Below, one piece after another: positions 9,493-18,608 of a DNA stretch of 64,000 nt. The position numbers were made by a program, and so were the translations under genes. The notes below the pieces were generated by a model. It did no database searches, was not told the DNA's origin, and saw only the letters and a list, made by a program, of their open reading frames with translations. The DNA comes from Spirochaetota bacterium (GTDB taxonomy: Bacteria > Spirochaetota > Spirochaetia > Treponematales > UBA12059), in assembly GCA_022703505.1 (NCBI GenBank), contig JAKLDN010000003.1, positions 124,001 through 188,000 of the forward strand. Reading direction: 5' to 3'. Numbering within the stretch: the first letter of the stretch is position 1; every line of letters begins with the position of its first letter.

Positions 9493-12471
9493 ATGCGCTT
9501 CCGAGCCGTTCCGTTCCTGATCCTCGCGCTATCGGCGGCGCACGGGCCCGCCCAGGACGGGAACCTCGCGTGGATGCCCCCGCCGGGAAGGTATTCCTCC
9601 GCCCGGGTCAGCCCCGCGCTCCCGCCGGGGACGTCCGGGGAGTACCGGTTCCTGGAGAACGGGGACGGGATATGGCGCCCCCTCGAGGGACCCCTGGAAC
9701 TGACGGCCTTCCCGCGGGAGGAGCGCTCCTACGTCCTGGAGGTTCGAGGCTCGAAGGGGACCGAGCGGTTCGAGGGCCGGGCCCGGTACGTGATCGACCG
9801 CTTCCCCCCGCCCGCTCCCGTGGTCTCGCCCGCTCCCGGCTCCTATGAGGGAAGGCCGGAGATCCGGCTCTCCTCGGAGCCGGATGCCCAGATCTACTAC
9901 TCCCTGGAAGCCCTGGACCGGCCGTCCCCGGGATTCCGGCCCTACGACTCCGACCGTCCGCCCGTCCTGGACCGTCCCCGGGACGGAACCCGCGCGTGGA
10001 CGTTGTCGGCGTACGCGGTGGACAGGGCCGGAAATCCCGGTCCCATAAGCACGGCCCGGTACGTCGTGGAACCGTCGCCCACCGGACCTAGGCCGGGCGA
10101 TTCCGGGAAAGCCGCGGAATCCGCCCTGGGAACCGGATCGGACCTGGAATACCGGGTGGAGCGCAAATCCCCGGGGACCGCGATCGTCTACTTTCCCTCG
10201 CCGGAGGGCGGCAGGATCCTGGCGGCGGTGAATCCCCGGGACCCCTCGGACCCGAGATACTATGCCGAGCTCCCCGCCGGGGGCCGGGAAGCCCTCCTGG
10301 AAGTCTCCGCGCCCGCCGGTTGGATCGGCCCCCTCCTCATCCGGTACGCCCGGTGGGCGGACGGAAAGCCCGCCCTTGCCCCGGGAGGGGTGGAGATCCG
10401 CTTCGCCTTCGAGGATCCCGGAAAGCCCCCGCCGGCTCCCGCCGAACCGGTCGTCCTGTATCCGCCCGGCACCCGCACGGTCCTCTTGTCCTGGGAACCG
10501 TCCCCCTTCCGGATCGAAGTGGCCGTCGGACCCGGACCCTTCACCCCGTATTCTCTCCCGATCTCCGTGCCCGTACCCGAGGACTCCCGGGGCGTGGAGA
10601 TTCGGTACCGGGCCGTGGGGCCTTCCGGGGGCAGTTCCGAGGTTCGAACCCTGGCCCTGGCTCCCTCGACCCAGCCGATCCTGCCGGAAATCTCGGGCCT
10701 GCCGACGACGGTCCGCACGAACGAAGCGGTCCGGCCGCGGGCCGCCCCGGGCACCTTCATCCGGTACGAGGCATCCGTCGAGGGGTTCCCCCCCGCCGTG
10801 ACCACAGCCTCCCCCCTCCTGGACGAGGGGGTCTCCTTCTCCGGGGAGCCGGGAAAGGATGTCCGGTACTACCTGCGGTTCCGGGCCTTCTCGGACGCCT
10901 CCCCCGAGGCCCAGGGATCCGACGAGCGGTTCGCCGAATTCCTGATCGACCGGTCGCCCCCTCCCGCGCCGCGTCTGGCCGCCGGAAGCCTGGACGGGGA
11001 CACCGAGGAGGATCGGATCGTGGCCTTCGAGCCCGGGGAGGGAACCATCCGGTTCGCCGCGGTGGAGAAGGGGAGCCCCGGGGACCCCGACTTCCGGGAC
11101 TACTCCGGACCGGTGACCCTGGAGGGAAGCGGGGACCGGCCCCGGGCCTACGACGTGTACGCCTACGCGGTGGACGAGGCGGGGAATCGATCGGAGACCC
11201 TGGGGCCCGTGTCCGTGCGCATCGACCGGGCTTCGGTGTATGTGGCCCCCTGGGGCAGGGATTCGGACGGGGGCGGGCCCCGGAATCCCCTGGCCACGGT
11301 TTCCGCGGGGGTGGCCGCGGCGTCGAAGACCGGCCGGCGCTTCGTCCGGGTCATGGGGGATGTCCGTCTGGGAGGCCCGGTCCGGGTCGGGACGGAGGTC
11401 GAGATCCTGGGCGGCTGCGACGAGTCCTGGGAACCCGTGCCGGGACGGCGCAGCGGGGTCTCGGCCGAGGGATTCTCCGGACCCCTCTTCATCGTACAGG
11501 GCAGCGCTCTGGTCCTGCGGAACCTGACCATCGAGGCGGACAGGACGGGCGACTTCACTTTCGCGGAGTCCTCCGAGGGTTCCCTCTCCGTCGACAACCT
11601 GCGCATCCGGGTCCACGCGACGGGAGAGCTCGTCGTCTTCCGATCCCGGGATTCCTCCCTGGACGGCTCCGACTTGGAGGTGGAAATCTCCGGCGCCCTC
11701 TTCGCCCGGGTGGTCGAGGCCGCCGGAGGGGAGACCCGGATCCGGGGCCTCACGATACGGGCCGAGCGGTCCCTGGGATACCTCACGGCCTTCTCCTTCG
11801 CCGGGGGATCCGCGGAGATTTCCAGGACAAGATCCGAAAGCCGCACATCCGGAGGTTTCACCCTGGTCCGGGGGGTGGGAAGCCGATTCGAGTTGAGGGA
11901 TTCGTACATCAACGCGCGGGGATCCGGTTACTGCGAGGCTTTCCGGCTGGAAGGTTCCCGGTCGGCCTTCTACGCGGTCTCGGCGGATCTGGATTGCGCC
12001 GGCCCCTTGACCTTCGCTTCCGTGGAGGGAGGAAGGATCGATGTGCTTCACTCCTCGGTCGCCCTGCGCGGAGGCTCCGTGGTCTTCCTGGATCTCAAGT
12101 CCGCCGCGTTCCGCCTCGGAAACTCGATACTCCAGGATGATTCGGGAGTCGGTATGCTTCTGAGGACGGATGAAGCCGTGCAGAGGGGGGCCGTGGTACG
12201 GAACGCCCTCTCGGGATTCCGTGCATACTTGGATGGGCCCGTTCCCGCCGCGACGGTGGATGCCCTGAACCGGATCGCAGCCCCGCCGGACGGTCAGAAC
12301 TTCCAGGAAACCTTCCGAAGGTCCCAGGATCCGGGAAGTCTCGGACTGCCCCTCCTGCTTCCGGGTTCCGCAGGCTTCGGCGGAGCCTATCCCGTCATGA
12401 TCCCGCCCGGAGACCCGGATCGCCCGGAGCCGGCGCGAAAGGACGTGGGGGCTGTCGAGGGCGCCCTATGA
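9493..12471 (+). CDS. Large exported protein with chitobiase-like repeats and a right-handed beta-helix
   Basis: Unknown function, 992 residues. It starts with a signal peptide (MRFRAVPFLILALSAAHGPAQ). About residues 85-600 hold several Ig-like segments of the CHB_HEX_C type, typified by PPPAPVVSPAPGSYEGRPEI followed by IYYSLE and by VDRAGNPGP. From about 590 (YVAPWGRDSDGGGPRNPLA) the pattern changes to a parallel beta-helix of the pectate-lyase/DUF1565 type, with rungs such as IRGLTIRAERS. Such proteins are usually surface or periplasmic and bind polymers. First of a three-gene exported set. Confidence 0.7.
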   Translation: MRFRAVPFLILALSAAHGPAQDGNLAWMPPPGRYSSARVSPALPPGTSGEYRFLENGDGIWRPLEGPLELTAFPREERSYVLEVRGSKGTERFEGRARYVIDRFPPPAPVVSPAPGSYEGRPEIRLSSEPDAQIYYSLEALDRPSPGFRPYDSDRPPVLDRPRDGTRAWTLSAYAVDRAGNPGPISTARYVVEPSPTGPRPGDSGKAAESALGTGSDLEYRVERKSPGTAIVYFPSPEGGRILAAVNPRDPSDPRYYAELPAGGREALLEVSAPAGWIGPLLIRYARWADGKPALAPGGVEIRFAFEDPGKPPPAPAEPVVLYPPGTRTVLLSWEPSPFRIEVAVGPGPFTPYSLPISVPVPEDSRGVEIRYRAVGPSGGSSEVRTLALAPSTQPILPEISGLPTTVRTNEAVRPRAAPGTFIRYEASVEGFPPAVTTASPLLDEGVSFSGEPGKDVRYYLRFRAFSDASPEAQGSDERFAEFLIDRSPPPAPRLAAGSLDGDTEEDRIVAFEPGEGTIRFAAVEKGSPGDPDFRDYSGPVTLEGSGDRPRAYDVYAYAVDEAGNRSETLGPVSVRIDRASVYVAPWGRDSDGGGPRNPLATVSAGVAAASKTGRRFVRVMGDVRLGGPVRVGTEVEILGGCDESWEPVPGRRSGVSAEGFSGPLFIVQGSALVLRNLTIEADRTGDFTFAESSEGSLSVDNLRIRVHATGELVVFRSRDSSLDGSDLEVEISGALFARVVEAAGGETRIRGLTIRAERSLGYLTAFSFAGGSAEISRTRSESRTSGGFTLVRGVGSRFELRDSYINARGSGYCEAFRLEGSRSAFYAVSADLDCAGPLTFASVEGGRIDVLHSSVALRGGSVVFLDLKSAAFRLGNSILQDDSGVGMLLRTDEAVQRGAVVRNALSGFRAYLDGPVPAATVDALNRIAAPPDGQNFQETFRRSQDPGSLGLPLLLPGSAGFGGAYPVMIPPGDPDRPEPARKDVGAVEGAL

Positions 12472-12490
12472 TGCGCTTCCGGAAGGTCGG

Positions 12491-14260
12491 ATGAAGGCTT
12501 TGACTCGAACCTGCCGTGTGCTGCTGGCCGCGGGGGTGTTTTTTTTGAGCTCTGTCCCCCGGGCCCTGCCGGAGGGCTTCGATTACCTGCCCGTCAAGGA
12601 AGCCCAGCGGGCGCGTCAGATCCAAGCCAAGCTGGACGCTTCCCTGGAAACCTGGATCGCCCTGGAGCGTCGCTACGAGGGCGAGGTTCAAACGGCCCGC
12701 CTCTCCGTATCCGGCATCGAGGACTCGAAAAAGGTGAGGGTTATCCTGGAAGCGGGGAAGAGCGGCGCTTGGACCGCGGGCACCGGATTAAGCCTGGCCC
12801 GTGCCCGGGGGGACGCCTTGGAGCAGGCCCGCCTCTTGGCATCCGTCCTGGAGCCGAGGCTCGACCGGCTCGGCCGGGAGGCTCTCGCGGACCTGTACCG
12901 GGAATCGCTGGGGAGGGCCCGCCGGGTCCCCGGATCGGTGTCGGATTACCTGGATTTCGCGGAGAAGGTGGCCGCCGTTGACGGCGCGGGGCAGCGATAC
13001 GTCGTGCGAGCCCTGCTCCCCCTGGCTCCGGAGTCGGTCGGACTCCGGCTGGCACCGGACGACGGGCCTCCGGCCGCATATGCCGGTTCCCCGGAGCTGT
13101 CCGAGGAAGCCGTGCGAATCCGGCGGTTGCGCAAGGCATTGGAAGAATGCAGGCGGGCGGCGCCTGCCCTTGGGGTGCCCGAACTGCCGTGGTCGCAGGC
13201 GGACAGCGAGGCTGCGGAGAGTTTCGCCCGAGCTCTGTCCCTCCTGGAACCCGAATTCCGGGCGCATGTATTCGAAAGCGCTAAAATCCCGGGCTTGCGC
13301 CTGCTTCCGGCCTTCCTGGCGGGCCTTTCGCCGGAGGAGCGCGAAGGGTGGGCACGAAACCGGAACGTGTCCTTGCGGGCGGTGGACTTGTTGCTAGGCT
13401 GCGCGTCCGCCAGCCTTACATCCGCGCTCGAGGTCCCGGAAACGGCATCCGCGCAGGCGACGGTCTCCGCCGTGATCGCCCTCTCGGAGCTGGAGCGGGA
13501 CCTGGCCAAGGGAACGTCCGGAATCGCCCTGCTTGCCCGCTTGAAGGATCCCGCCCTGCGGCGGCTCCTTCGGTCCGAATCCGCACCCCCGAGCGTCCGG
13601 AAGGCCGTTTCGGAGGCGAGGAACCGGCTGGCCGAGGGCCTGGAAACCGATCTGTCCAGGATTTCCCCGATAGCACGCCATCGGGTGGAGTTGGAGGAAG
13701 TCCCCGGCCTCGCGGGATACACGGCGATCCATGCCTTCTCATCGAGCCTCGAGGGTACGTGGAGTCCCTTGACGCCCGAATCCGTTCAATCCACCCTGGA
13801 TCGATTCCTGTCCGGTTTCCGCGCCCCGATCGGAGGTTTCGTATCCGCGCTGGAAATCGGCTTGATCGCCGGATCGGCGAGCTCTGTCCCCGAAGATCCA
13901 TCATCCCAGGGCGGCTTTGTCCCCCGGAAGATCATAGCTCAGCACCTGGCCTTGTCGGCCGAAGCTCTGTCCCCGTCGGCCTACGCGGCGCTGTGCGTAT
14001 ATCTGCTGGAGGCCTTCCGTGAATCCGCCCGGAGCGCCGGCGTTCCCCCGGCCTTCCTGACTCCTCCCGCACTGGCCGGCCTCGCGGCGACCTGCGAAGC
14101 TCGATGCAGGGGGGTGGTGGAGGACTCTCAGGTGGCTCTGTCCCTCGAACAGGCCGGGGGACGGGATGGCCTGCTCGGGCTCTGGGAAGAGGCCGCGTTC
14201 AACCTGGAGTCCACAATTCGGGCCCTGGATGTCCATGCCGACAGGAAGGAGAGCCCATGA
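12491..14260 (+). CDS. Exported protein of unknown function, rich in dispersed 11-mers
   Basis: No family recognised. The 589-residue product starts with a signal peptide (MKALTRTCRVLLAAGVFFLSSVPRALP) and is otherwise a mostly helical, Ala/Arg/Glu-rich protein without transmembrane segments. Five copies of the dispersed word (12548, 13231, 13880, 13963, 14134) are read in two frames, giving S-S-V-P or A-L-S-L/P. An 8-base T run (12539-12546) sits in the signal peptide next to the first copy. The stop codon overlaps the start of the next gene in ATGA, so the two are coupled. Confidence 0.65.
   Translation: MKALTRTCRVLLAAGVFFLSSVPRALPEGFDYLPVKEAQRARQIQAKLDASLETWIALERRYEGEVQTARLSVSGIEDSKKVRVILEAGKSGAWTAGTGLSLARARGDALEQARLLASVLEPRLDRLGREALADLYRESLGRARRVPGSVSDYLDFAEKVAAVDGAGQRYVVRALLPLAPESVGLRLAPDDGPPAAYAGSPELSEEAVRIRRLRKALEECRRAAPALGVPELPWSQADSEAAESFARALSLLEPEFRAHVFESAKIPGLRLLPAFLAGLSPEEREGWARNRNVSLRAVDLLLGCASASLTSALEVPETASAQATVSAVIALSELERDLAKGTSGIALLARLKDPALRRLLRSESAPPSVRKAVSEARNRLAEGLETDLSRISPIARHRVELEEVPGLAGYTAIHAFSSSLEGTWSPLTPESVQSTLDRFLSGFRAPIGGFVSALEIGLIAGSASSVPEDPSSQGGFVPRKIIAQHLALSAEALSPSAYAALCVYLLEAFRESARSAGVPPAFLTPPALAGLAATCEARCRGVVEDSQVALSLEQAGGRDGLLGLWEEAAFNLESTIRALDVHADRKESP
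12548..12558 (-). repeat. Dispersed 11-mer in a signal peptide
   Basis: Read S-S-V-P, directly after an 8-T run; part of the signal peptide of the second exported protein. Confidence 0.8.
13231..13241 (-). repeat. Dispersed 11-mer
   Basis: Read R-A-L-S-L in the same exported protein. Confidence 0.8.
13880..13973 (-). repeat. Two dispersed 11-mers, 83 bases apart
   Basis: Copies at 13880-13890 (S-S-V-P) and 13963-13973 (A-L-S-P), in two different reading frames of one gene. Confidence 0.8.
14134..14144 (-). repeat. Dispersed 11-mer, one-base variant
   Basis: GGCTCTGTCCC, read V-A-L-S-L. Confidence 0.7.
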
Positions 14261-15873
14261 AGCCGGCTTTCCTTCTTCCGAGGTCGGTGGCCGCGGTCGT
14301 ACGGAGCATCTTGGTCGCCTCGGCGGTACTGTCCCTTTCCTGCGGGGGTGCCGGGAATCGGATCAGCGGCGTCGGGGAGGCGGAGGCCTCGGTCGAGAGG
14401 CCGGGCGCCGCGGATTCCTCCGGCTGGTACCCATACCCGGGCCCGGTCCGCCTGGACGAACGCTCGGACGTGGCGCTCGAAGCCGGTCCAGGATTCTCGG
14501 ATGTCCTGTCGATCGGCCCGGATCTCCTTGTCCGGGATAGTTTCGGACGACTTTCCCTGTACTCCGCGGAGCTTGGCCGCTTCCTCCCTTGGCGCGGACC
14601 GGACACCGAACGCGGGACAGCCGCGATCGTGGTCGCTATCGCGGCGGATTCCGCGAGAATCTACGTTTCCCAGGAAGACGGCTTTGTACACGCGTTTCCC
14701 GCGCCCTCGGGATCCGGTCCGGAAACCGAACCGGTCAAGCCTCTCTGGTCCGTACATCCGGGTATGGTCTCCGATTGGATCCTGGCCGTCCCCGAACGTC
14801 TCGTGTGCGCCGCTTCGGACGGAAAGATCGCCGTGCTCTCGGCTTCCGAGGGGACCGTCCAGGCCTTCCGGGATCTGGGCCTTCCCCTGGTGGGGAAGCC
14901 CGTCGCGGCGGGTTCCGTCCTGGCGGCGGCCCGGTCCGTCGGACTCGCAGCACTCGGCCTTCCGGACCTGGAATTCCTTTGGAGCGGGGACAGAGCTCCA
15001 TCGAACCTGCCGGTCCTGCGAACGGTCCGTAACCTCCTGGCGTTTCAGGATCACGAGGGGATCTTGCGGATGCTGGATGCCCGAACGGGGACAGAGCTCT
15101 ACAGCATCTCCGGCGTACAAGGATCGGCCCTCGCTTGTGACGGGGAACGTTGGTATGTCGCGGGGCCGGACGACAGCTTGGGCGCCTTCGGATTCTCGGA
15201 CGGGACGCCCGTCTGGACCGCGGGGGCCGCGGCCGAACGTGTATCTCTCGGGGCGGGGATGACTCGATATCTTCCCAGGCTCGCGGTGGATTCCGAACGT
15301 GTCTACGTGGTTCATTCCGGCGGTTTAGAATCCTGGAATTCCAGGACCGGCGAATTGATCGAACGGAGCAAGGTGCCCGGTCCCGTGGATGGGCTTTTTA
15401 TAGCCCCCGGCAGGTTGTTCTGCAGGATGCGGGATGGTACTCTCCGCGCCTACGGTCCAGAATCGACCCAAGCGGATCTTCTGGATCCCCAAGGCGCGAT
15501 TCGGCCGGACCCGGCCGTGATCCAGCGGATCCTGAGCCAGCTCGAAAGATATGCCGAACCCCAGACGGCCGTCCGTCTGGCATGGCGGGTCTACGTTCCC
15601 GAGGCCGTTCCCTCGCCGGACAATCGGTTCACCGTGTTCCGATACGAGGTCGGGGAAGCCGGAAAGAAGACCTTTTCCCTGAGGCCCGACGGGCAGGATC
15701 GGATGCTCGTGGCGGTCTTTGACGCGACGGGCGAGGAGAGGCATGCCAACGTGGGCGAGCTCGGCGTGGACGCATCCTTCGAGTACTGGACCGAGGCCGG
15801 CACCTGGTACGTCGCGGTCGGAAACTTGAGGGGCCAGGTACCCGAGGCGCCCGTTTTTCTCGACATACGGTGA
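14257..15873 (+). CDS. Lipoprotein with a PQQ-type beta-propeller
   Basis: Predicted lipoprotein of 538 residues; VASAVLSLSCGG places the acylated Cys at about residue 29. The body shows repeated blade-like units of the pyrroloquinoline-quinone/BamB type, such as ILRMLDARTGTELYSISG and DDSLGAFGFSDGTPVWTAG. The last 110 residues form a separate domain with FRYEVGEAGKKTFSL, reminiscent of pre-peptidase C-terminal beta-sandwiches. GAAGGAGAG precedes the ATG. It is the third exported protein of the operon; its role is unknown, but propellers of this kind often scaffold envelope complexes. Confidence 0.68.
   Translation: MKPAFLLPRSVAAVVRSILVASAVLSLSCGGAGNRISGVGEAEASVERPGAADSSGWYPYPGPVRLDERSDVALEAGPGFSDVLSIGPDLLVRDSFGRLSLYSAELGRFLPWRGPDTERGTAAIVVAIAADSARIYVSQEDGFVHAFPAPSGSGPETEPVKPLWSVHPGMVSDWILAVPERLVCAASDGKIAVLSASEGTVQAFRDLGLPLVGKPVAAGSVLAAARSVGLAALGLPDLEFLWSGDRAPSNLPVLRTVRNLLAFQDHEGILRMLDARTGTELYSISGVQGSALACDGERWYVAGPDDSLGAFGFSDGTPVWTAGAAAERVSLGAGMTRYLPRLAVDSERVYVVHSGGLESWNSRTGELIERSKVPGPVDGLFIAPGRLFCRMRDGTLRAYGPESTQADLLDPQGAIRPDPAVIQRILSQLERYAEPQTAVRLAWRVYVPEAVPSPDNRFTVFRYEVGEAGKKTFSLRPDGQDRMLVAVFDATGEERHANVGELGVDASFEYWTEAGTWYVAVGNLRGQVPEAPVFLDIR
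14987..14997 (+). repeat. Dispersed 11-mer
   Basis: GGGACAGAGCT in the beta-propeller lipoprotein gene, read G-D-R-A. Confidence 0.8.
15088..15098 (+). repeat. Dispersed 11-mer
   Basis: Read G-T-E-L in the propeller blade TGTELYSISG, a position that suits the blade pattern. Confidence 0.8.
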
Positions 15874-15888
15874 TTCCTCCGGATTCGG

Positions 15889-15899
15889 GGGACAGAGCT
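15889..15899 (+). repeat. Dispersed 11-mer between genes
   Basis: In the gap between the propeller lipoprotein and the rubrerythrin-like gene. Confidence 0.8.
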
Positions 15900-15962
15900 C
15901 GATGTCGGATGGTTGACAGACCCGGCTACATCGCGAAAACTTCCTGTTATGAGGAGGCCCCC

Positions 15963-16478
15963 ATGCCGCAGACGAAGGTGAGCGTTTTCGAGTACGCGAT
16001 CCGTTCGGAGGAGGAAGGTGCCGCCTTCTATTCGAATGCGGCTCGCTCGCTTCCGGCCGGCCCCGAGAAGGATTTTCTTGCGGGCTTGGCCGTGGAGGAG
16101 TCCCGGCATGCGGAGGTCTTCCGTCAGCTGAGGGAAAAGGTCGCCAAGAAGGGCGTCGCGGAGCTGTTCGGCTCCGTGGAAGTGAGCGACTACCTGGACG
16201 CGGTGGTGCGGGGAGGTCTGTTCGAGTCCGCCCGCGGGGCGGTACCGGGCGGGGCGGCTCCGAAGACCGTGGAAGACGTCTATGCCATAGCCATTCGAGC
16301 GGAACGCAGTTCGATATTGCTCTACGGTGAACTCGCGGGACAGGCCACGGACAAGACCGCCCGCAAAATCTTCGAAGACTTGGTGCGGGAGGAGAAGAAC
16401 CACCTCGTCCGGATCGTCGCCCTCCGGGCGGATCATGACACCCTGTTCGCCATCGAGCGGTTCGGATGCGTGTGCTGA
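15963..16478 (+). CDS. Rubrerythrin-like ferritin-fold protein
   Basis: Four-helix di-iron protein of 171 residues. Two internal repeats carry the expected ligands: SEEEGAAFY with EESRHAEVF, then RAERSSILLY with EEKNHLVRI, matching E, ExxH, E, ExxH. No rubredoxin Cys4 domain is present, so it is a ferritin-like domain protein rather than a full rubrerythrin. It ends in FGCVC. Likely peroxide or iron handling in an anaerobe. GAGGAGG lies upstream of the ATG, and one dispersed word lies in the leader at 15889. Confidence 0.8.
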   Translation: MPQTKVSVFEYAIRSEEEGAAFYSNAARSLPAGPEKDFLAGLAVEESRHAEVFRQLREKVAKKGVAELFGSVEVSDYLDAVVRGGLFESARGAVPGGAAPKTVEDVYAIAIRAERSSILLYGELAGQATDKTARKIFEDLVREEKNHLVRIVALRADHDTLFAIERFGCVC

Positions 16479-16571
16479 GTTTCCCTTAAGTCTATCACGG
16501 ATGCGGAATTCCGGGGGCCGGGCGGGTGGGCCGCTCGGTTTCCGGCGGAGCAGGGGGCCGGCCGGTCCACC

Positions 16572-17264
16572 TTAGTCCGAACGGTCCCTCGAGGTCCCCG
16601 CGTCCATCCTGGACAGGATCGCATCGGGGTCGGCGCAGAACTCCCCGCTCGACAGGATGACGCCTCCGCAGACCCCCCGGGAGGCGAAAAGGGACGCGTA
16701 GTGCTCGTCGGCCCCGTAGTCGGCCTGGGCGTCCTCGATATGGACGACGCCGAAGCCCCGGTCCGAAGCGTCCCGGGCGGTCGTATCTACGCACTGGCTG
16801 GTCGCCAGCCCCGCGAACACGATCGCCCTGGGGGCCGTTTCCCGGAGCCAGGAGACCAGTCCTCCGGAAGCGAATCCGCTGAAGGTGGTCTTGTCGAAAA
16901 CGGCGTCCCCGGGTTCCGGGGCGGCCTCGGGCAGGATCTCCGAGAGGGGATCCGAGGCTAGCGGATATAGATCCGGGAATCCCTCCGATCCCGCCAGGTC
17001 ATGGGCCTGCCGGAAGATCCTGTGGAGGTCGGAACGATCCTCTGCCGTCCCGCAAAGCCTCAGGTAGGCCGTCGGCCAGCCGCGCCGCCCGAACTCCGCC
17101 TTGAGCCGCGACACGGCCGGAACCACGGATTCCCGGATGCGGCCCTCGATATACGCCAGGGTGCCGGGGGCGTGGAACTCGGTCCACGCGCGAAAGGAAG
17201 CCCTCGGATCTATGTAGTACCGTTGGAGGTCCACGACGAGGAGCGCGAAATCCGGTCGAGTCAT
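16572..17264 (-). CDS. Isochorismatase-fold cysteine hydrolase
   Basis: Cysteine hydrolase of the isochorismatase/nicotinamidase fold, 230 residues. The likely catalytic triad is D12 (LLVVDLQ), K125 (VFDKTTFSGF) and C158 (GLATSQCVDTTARDA), with the family cis-peptide around GLAT. The substrate is unknown; pncA-type zinc ligands are not obvious, which argues against nicotinamidase. It follows glgC by 6 bases on the same strand, so it is probably in the glgC transcript, although no pathway link is evident. Confidence 0.85.
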   Translation of the reverse strand: MTRPDFALLVVDLQRYYIDPRASFRAWTEFHAPGTLAYIEGRIRESVVPAVSRLKAEFGRRGWPTAYLRLCGTAEDRSDLHRIFRQAHDLAGSEGFPDLYPLASDPLSEILPEAAPEPGDAVFDKTTFSGFASGGLVSWLRETAPRAIVFAGLATSQCVDTTARDASDRGFGVVHIEDAQADYGADEHYASLFASRGVCGGVILSSGEFCADPDAILSRMDAGTSRDRSD

Positions 17265-17270
17265 CCGCGG

Positions 17271-18545
17271 TTAGATCACGGTTCCCGGGGGTATGATCGC
17301 GTTCTTGGGGATCACGATGACCCCGTCCACCACGTACCAGGCCTGGTATTCCCCGTCCTTCCGTTCCATGGCGTCGATGCCGATGCGGCAGTTCTCCCCG
17401 ATCCGGGCGTTCTTGTCCACGATGGCGCCCTTGAGGATGCACCCGTGTCCGATGCCGATATTCGGGATTCCCTTCCGGGCATTCTCCGCCTTCTGGGCGT
17501 CGGACTCGTAGTAGTCCGCCCCCATGCAGATGGTCCCGTCCAGGTTGGCCCCGGTTTCGATGATGGTCCGGATTCCCACGATCGAGCGGGAAAGGCTGGC
17601 GTTGGTGATGATGCAGCCGTCGGCGGTCAGGGTGCGGTCCAGGGTGCAGTAGTTGATCTTGGAGGCCGGAAGATTGCGGCGATGGGTGAAGATCGGCTTC
17701 TGCTCCTCGTAGAAATTGAAAGGCGGATTGATCTCCGTCAGGTCGAGGTTCGCGTCGTAGAAGTTCCGGATCGTGCCGATGTCCTCCCAGTAGCCGTTGA
17801 AGATATAGGCGTTCACGGGATTCTCGGACAGCACCTTGGGGATCACCTCCTTGCCGAAATCCATGAGGTCGTTGTCCAGGCTGGATTCCATGAGGCTCGC
17901 GTCGAAGATGTAGATGCCCATGGATCCGAGGAAGTCCTTCCCTCCTGACCTTCGGTCCGCTATGAGTTCCTGGGGTATCCTGTAGTCCGAGATATCCTTC
18001 ACGGGTCCCGGTTTCTCCTGGAACTCGACGATCCGGTGATTCTTGTCGACCTTCATGATGCCCAGGGCGGAGGCCGCTTCCCGGGTGACGGTGGTGCAGG
18101 CGATGGTGAGCCCGCAACCGGACTCCACGTGCTTCCGGAACATGTCGTCCAGATCCATGCGGTACAGCTGGTCGCCCGATACGATGAGGTAGTGGGTGGG
18201 ATTCTGGGTTCGGAAATGGATGAAGTTCTTGCGCACCGCGTCCGCGGTTCCCTCGTACCACCCCGAGTGGGTGAGGGTCTGCTCGGCCGCCATGATCTCC
18301 ACGAATCCCTCGGAGAAATCGTCGAACATGTAGGTCCGGGCCACGTGGAGGTGCAGGGAGGCGGAATTGAACTGCGTCAGCACGTAGATCTGCTTGAATC
18401 CCGCGTTGATGCAGTTGGAAATGGGGATGTCCACGATCCGGTATTTGCCTCCGAACGGCACGGCCGGCTTGGAGCGGTCCTTCGTGAGAGGATACAGCCG
18501 TGTTCCCTTCCCGCCTCCCAAAACGATGGACAATACCTTGGACAC
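17271..18545 (-). CDS. glgC: Glucose-1-phosphate adenylyltransferase
   Basis: Makes ADP-glucose for glycogen synthesis. The nucleotide-binding motif VLGGGKGTRLYPLT lies at the N-terminus, followed by SKPAVPFGGKYRIVDIPISN. The centre has GSMGIYIF and FNGYWEDIGTI, and the C-terminal hexapeptide left-handed beta-helix runs through IGIGHGCILKGAIVDKNARIG. It has 424 residues, typical of the family. The GTG start at 18545 is chosen because AAGGAG lies six bases upstream and the family N-terminus begins there. Confidence 0.96.
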   Translation of the reverse strand: MSKVLSIVLGGGKGTRLYPLTKDRSKPAVPFGGKYRIVDIPISNCINAGFKQIYVLTQFNSASLHLHVARTYMFDDFSEGFVEIMAAEQTLTHSGWYEGTADAVRKNFIHFRTQNPTHYLIVSGDQLYRMDLDDMFRKHVESGCGLTIACTTVTREAASALGIMKVDKNHRIVEFQEKPGPVKDISDYRIPQELIADRRSGGKDFLGSMGIYIFDASLMESSLDNDLMDFGKEVIPKVLSENPVNAYIFNGYWEDIGTIRNFYDANLDLTEINPPFNFYEEQKPIFTHRRNLPASKINYCTLDRTLTADGCIITNASLSRSIVGIRTIIETGANLDGTICMGADYYESDAQKAENARKGIPNIGIGHGCILKGAIVDKNARIGENCRIGIDAMERKDGEYQAWYVVDGVIVIPKNAIIPPGTVI

Positions 18546-18576
18546 GATGGACTCCTTTCCATATTCAGATATCGTT

Positions 18577-18601
18577 ACTACCGAACCCTTCGTATGGTAG
18601 T
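18577..18601. promoter_or_regulatory. Inverted repeat before the mrfA-like gene
   Basis: ACTACC and GGTAGT flank a 13-base centre containing CGAACCCTTCG, itself an inverted repeat. TATAAA overlaps the right end. It lies between the divergent glgC and mrfA-like genes and could be an operator or promoter part. Confidence 0.35.
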
Positions 18602-18608
18602 ATAAATC

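Noticed and set aside
16572-17264. Nicotinamidase PncA
   Set aside because: The catalytic triad is present but the zinc-binding pattern of PncA is not seen; left as an isochorismatase-fold hydrolase.
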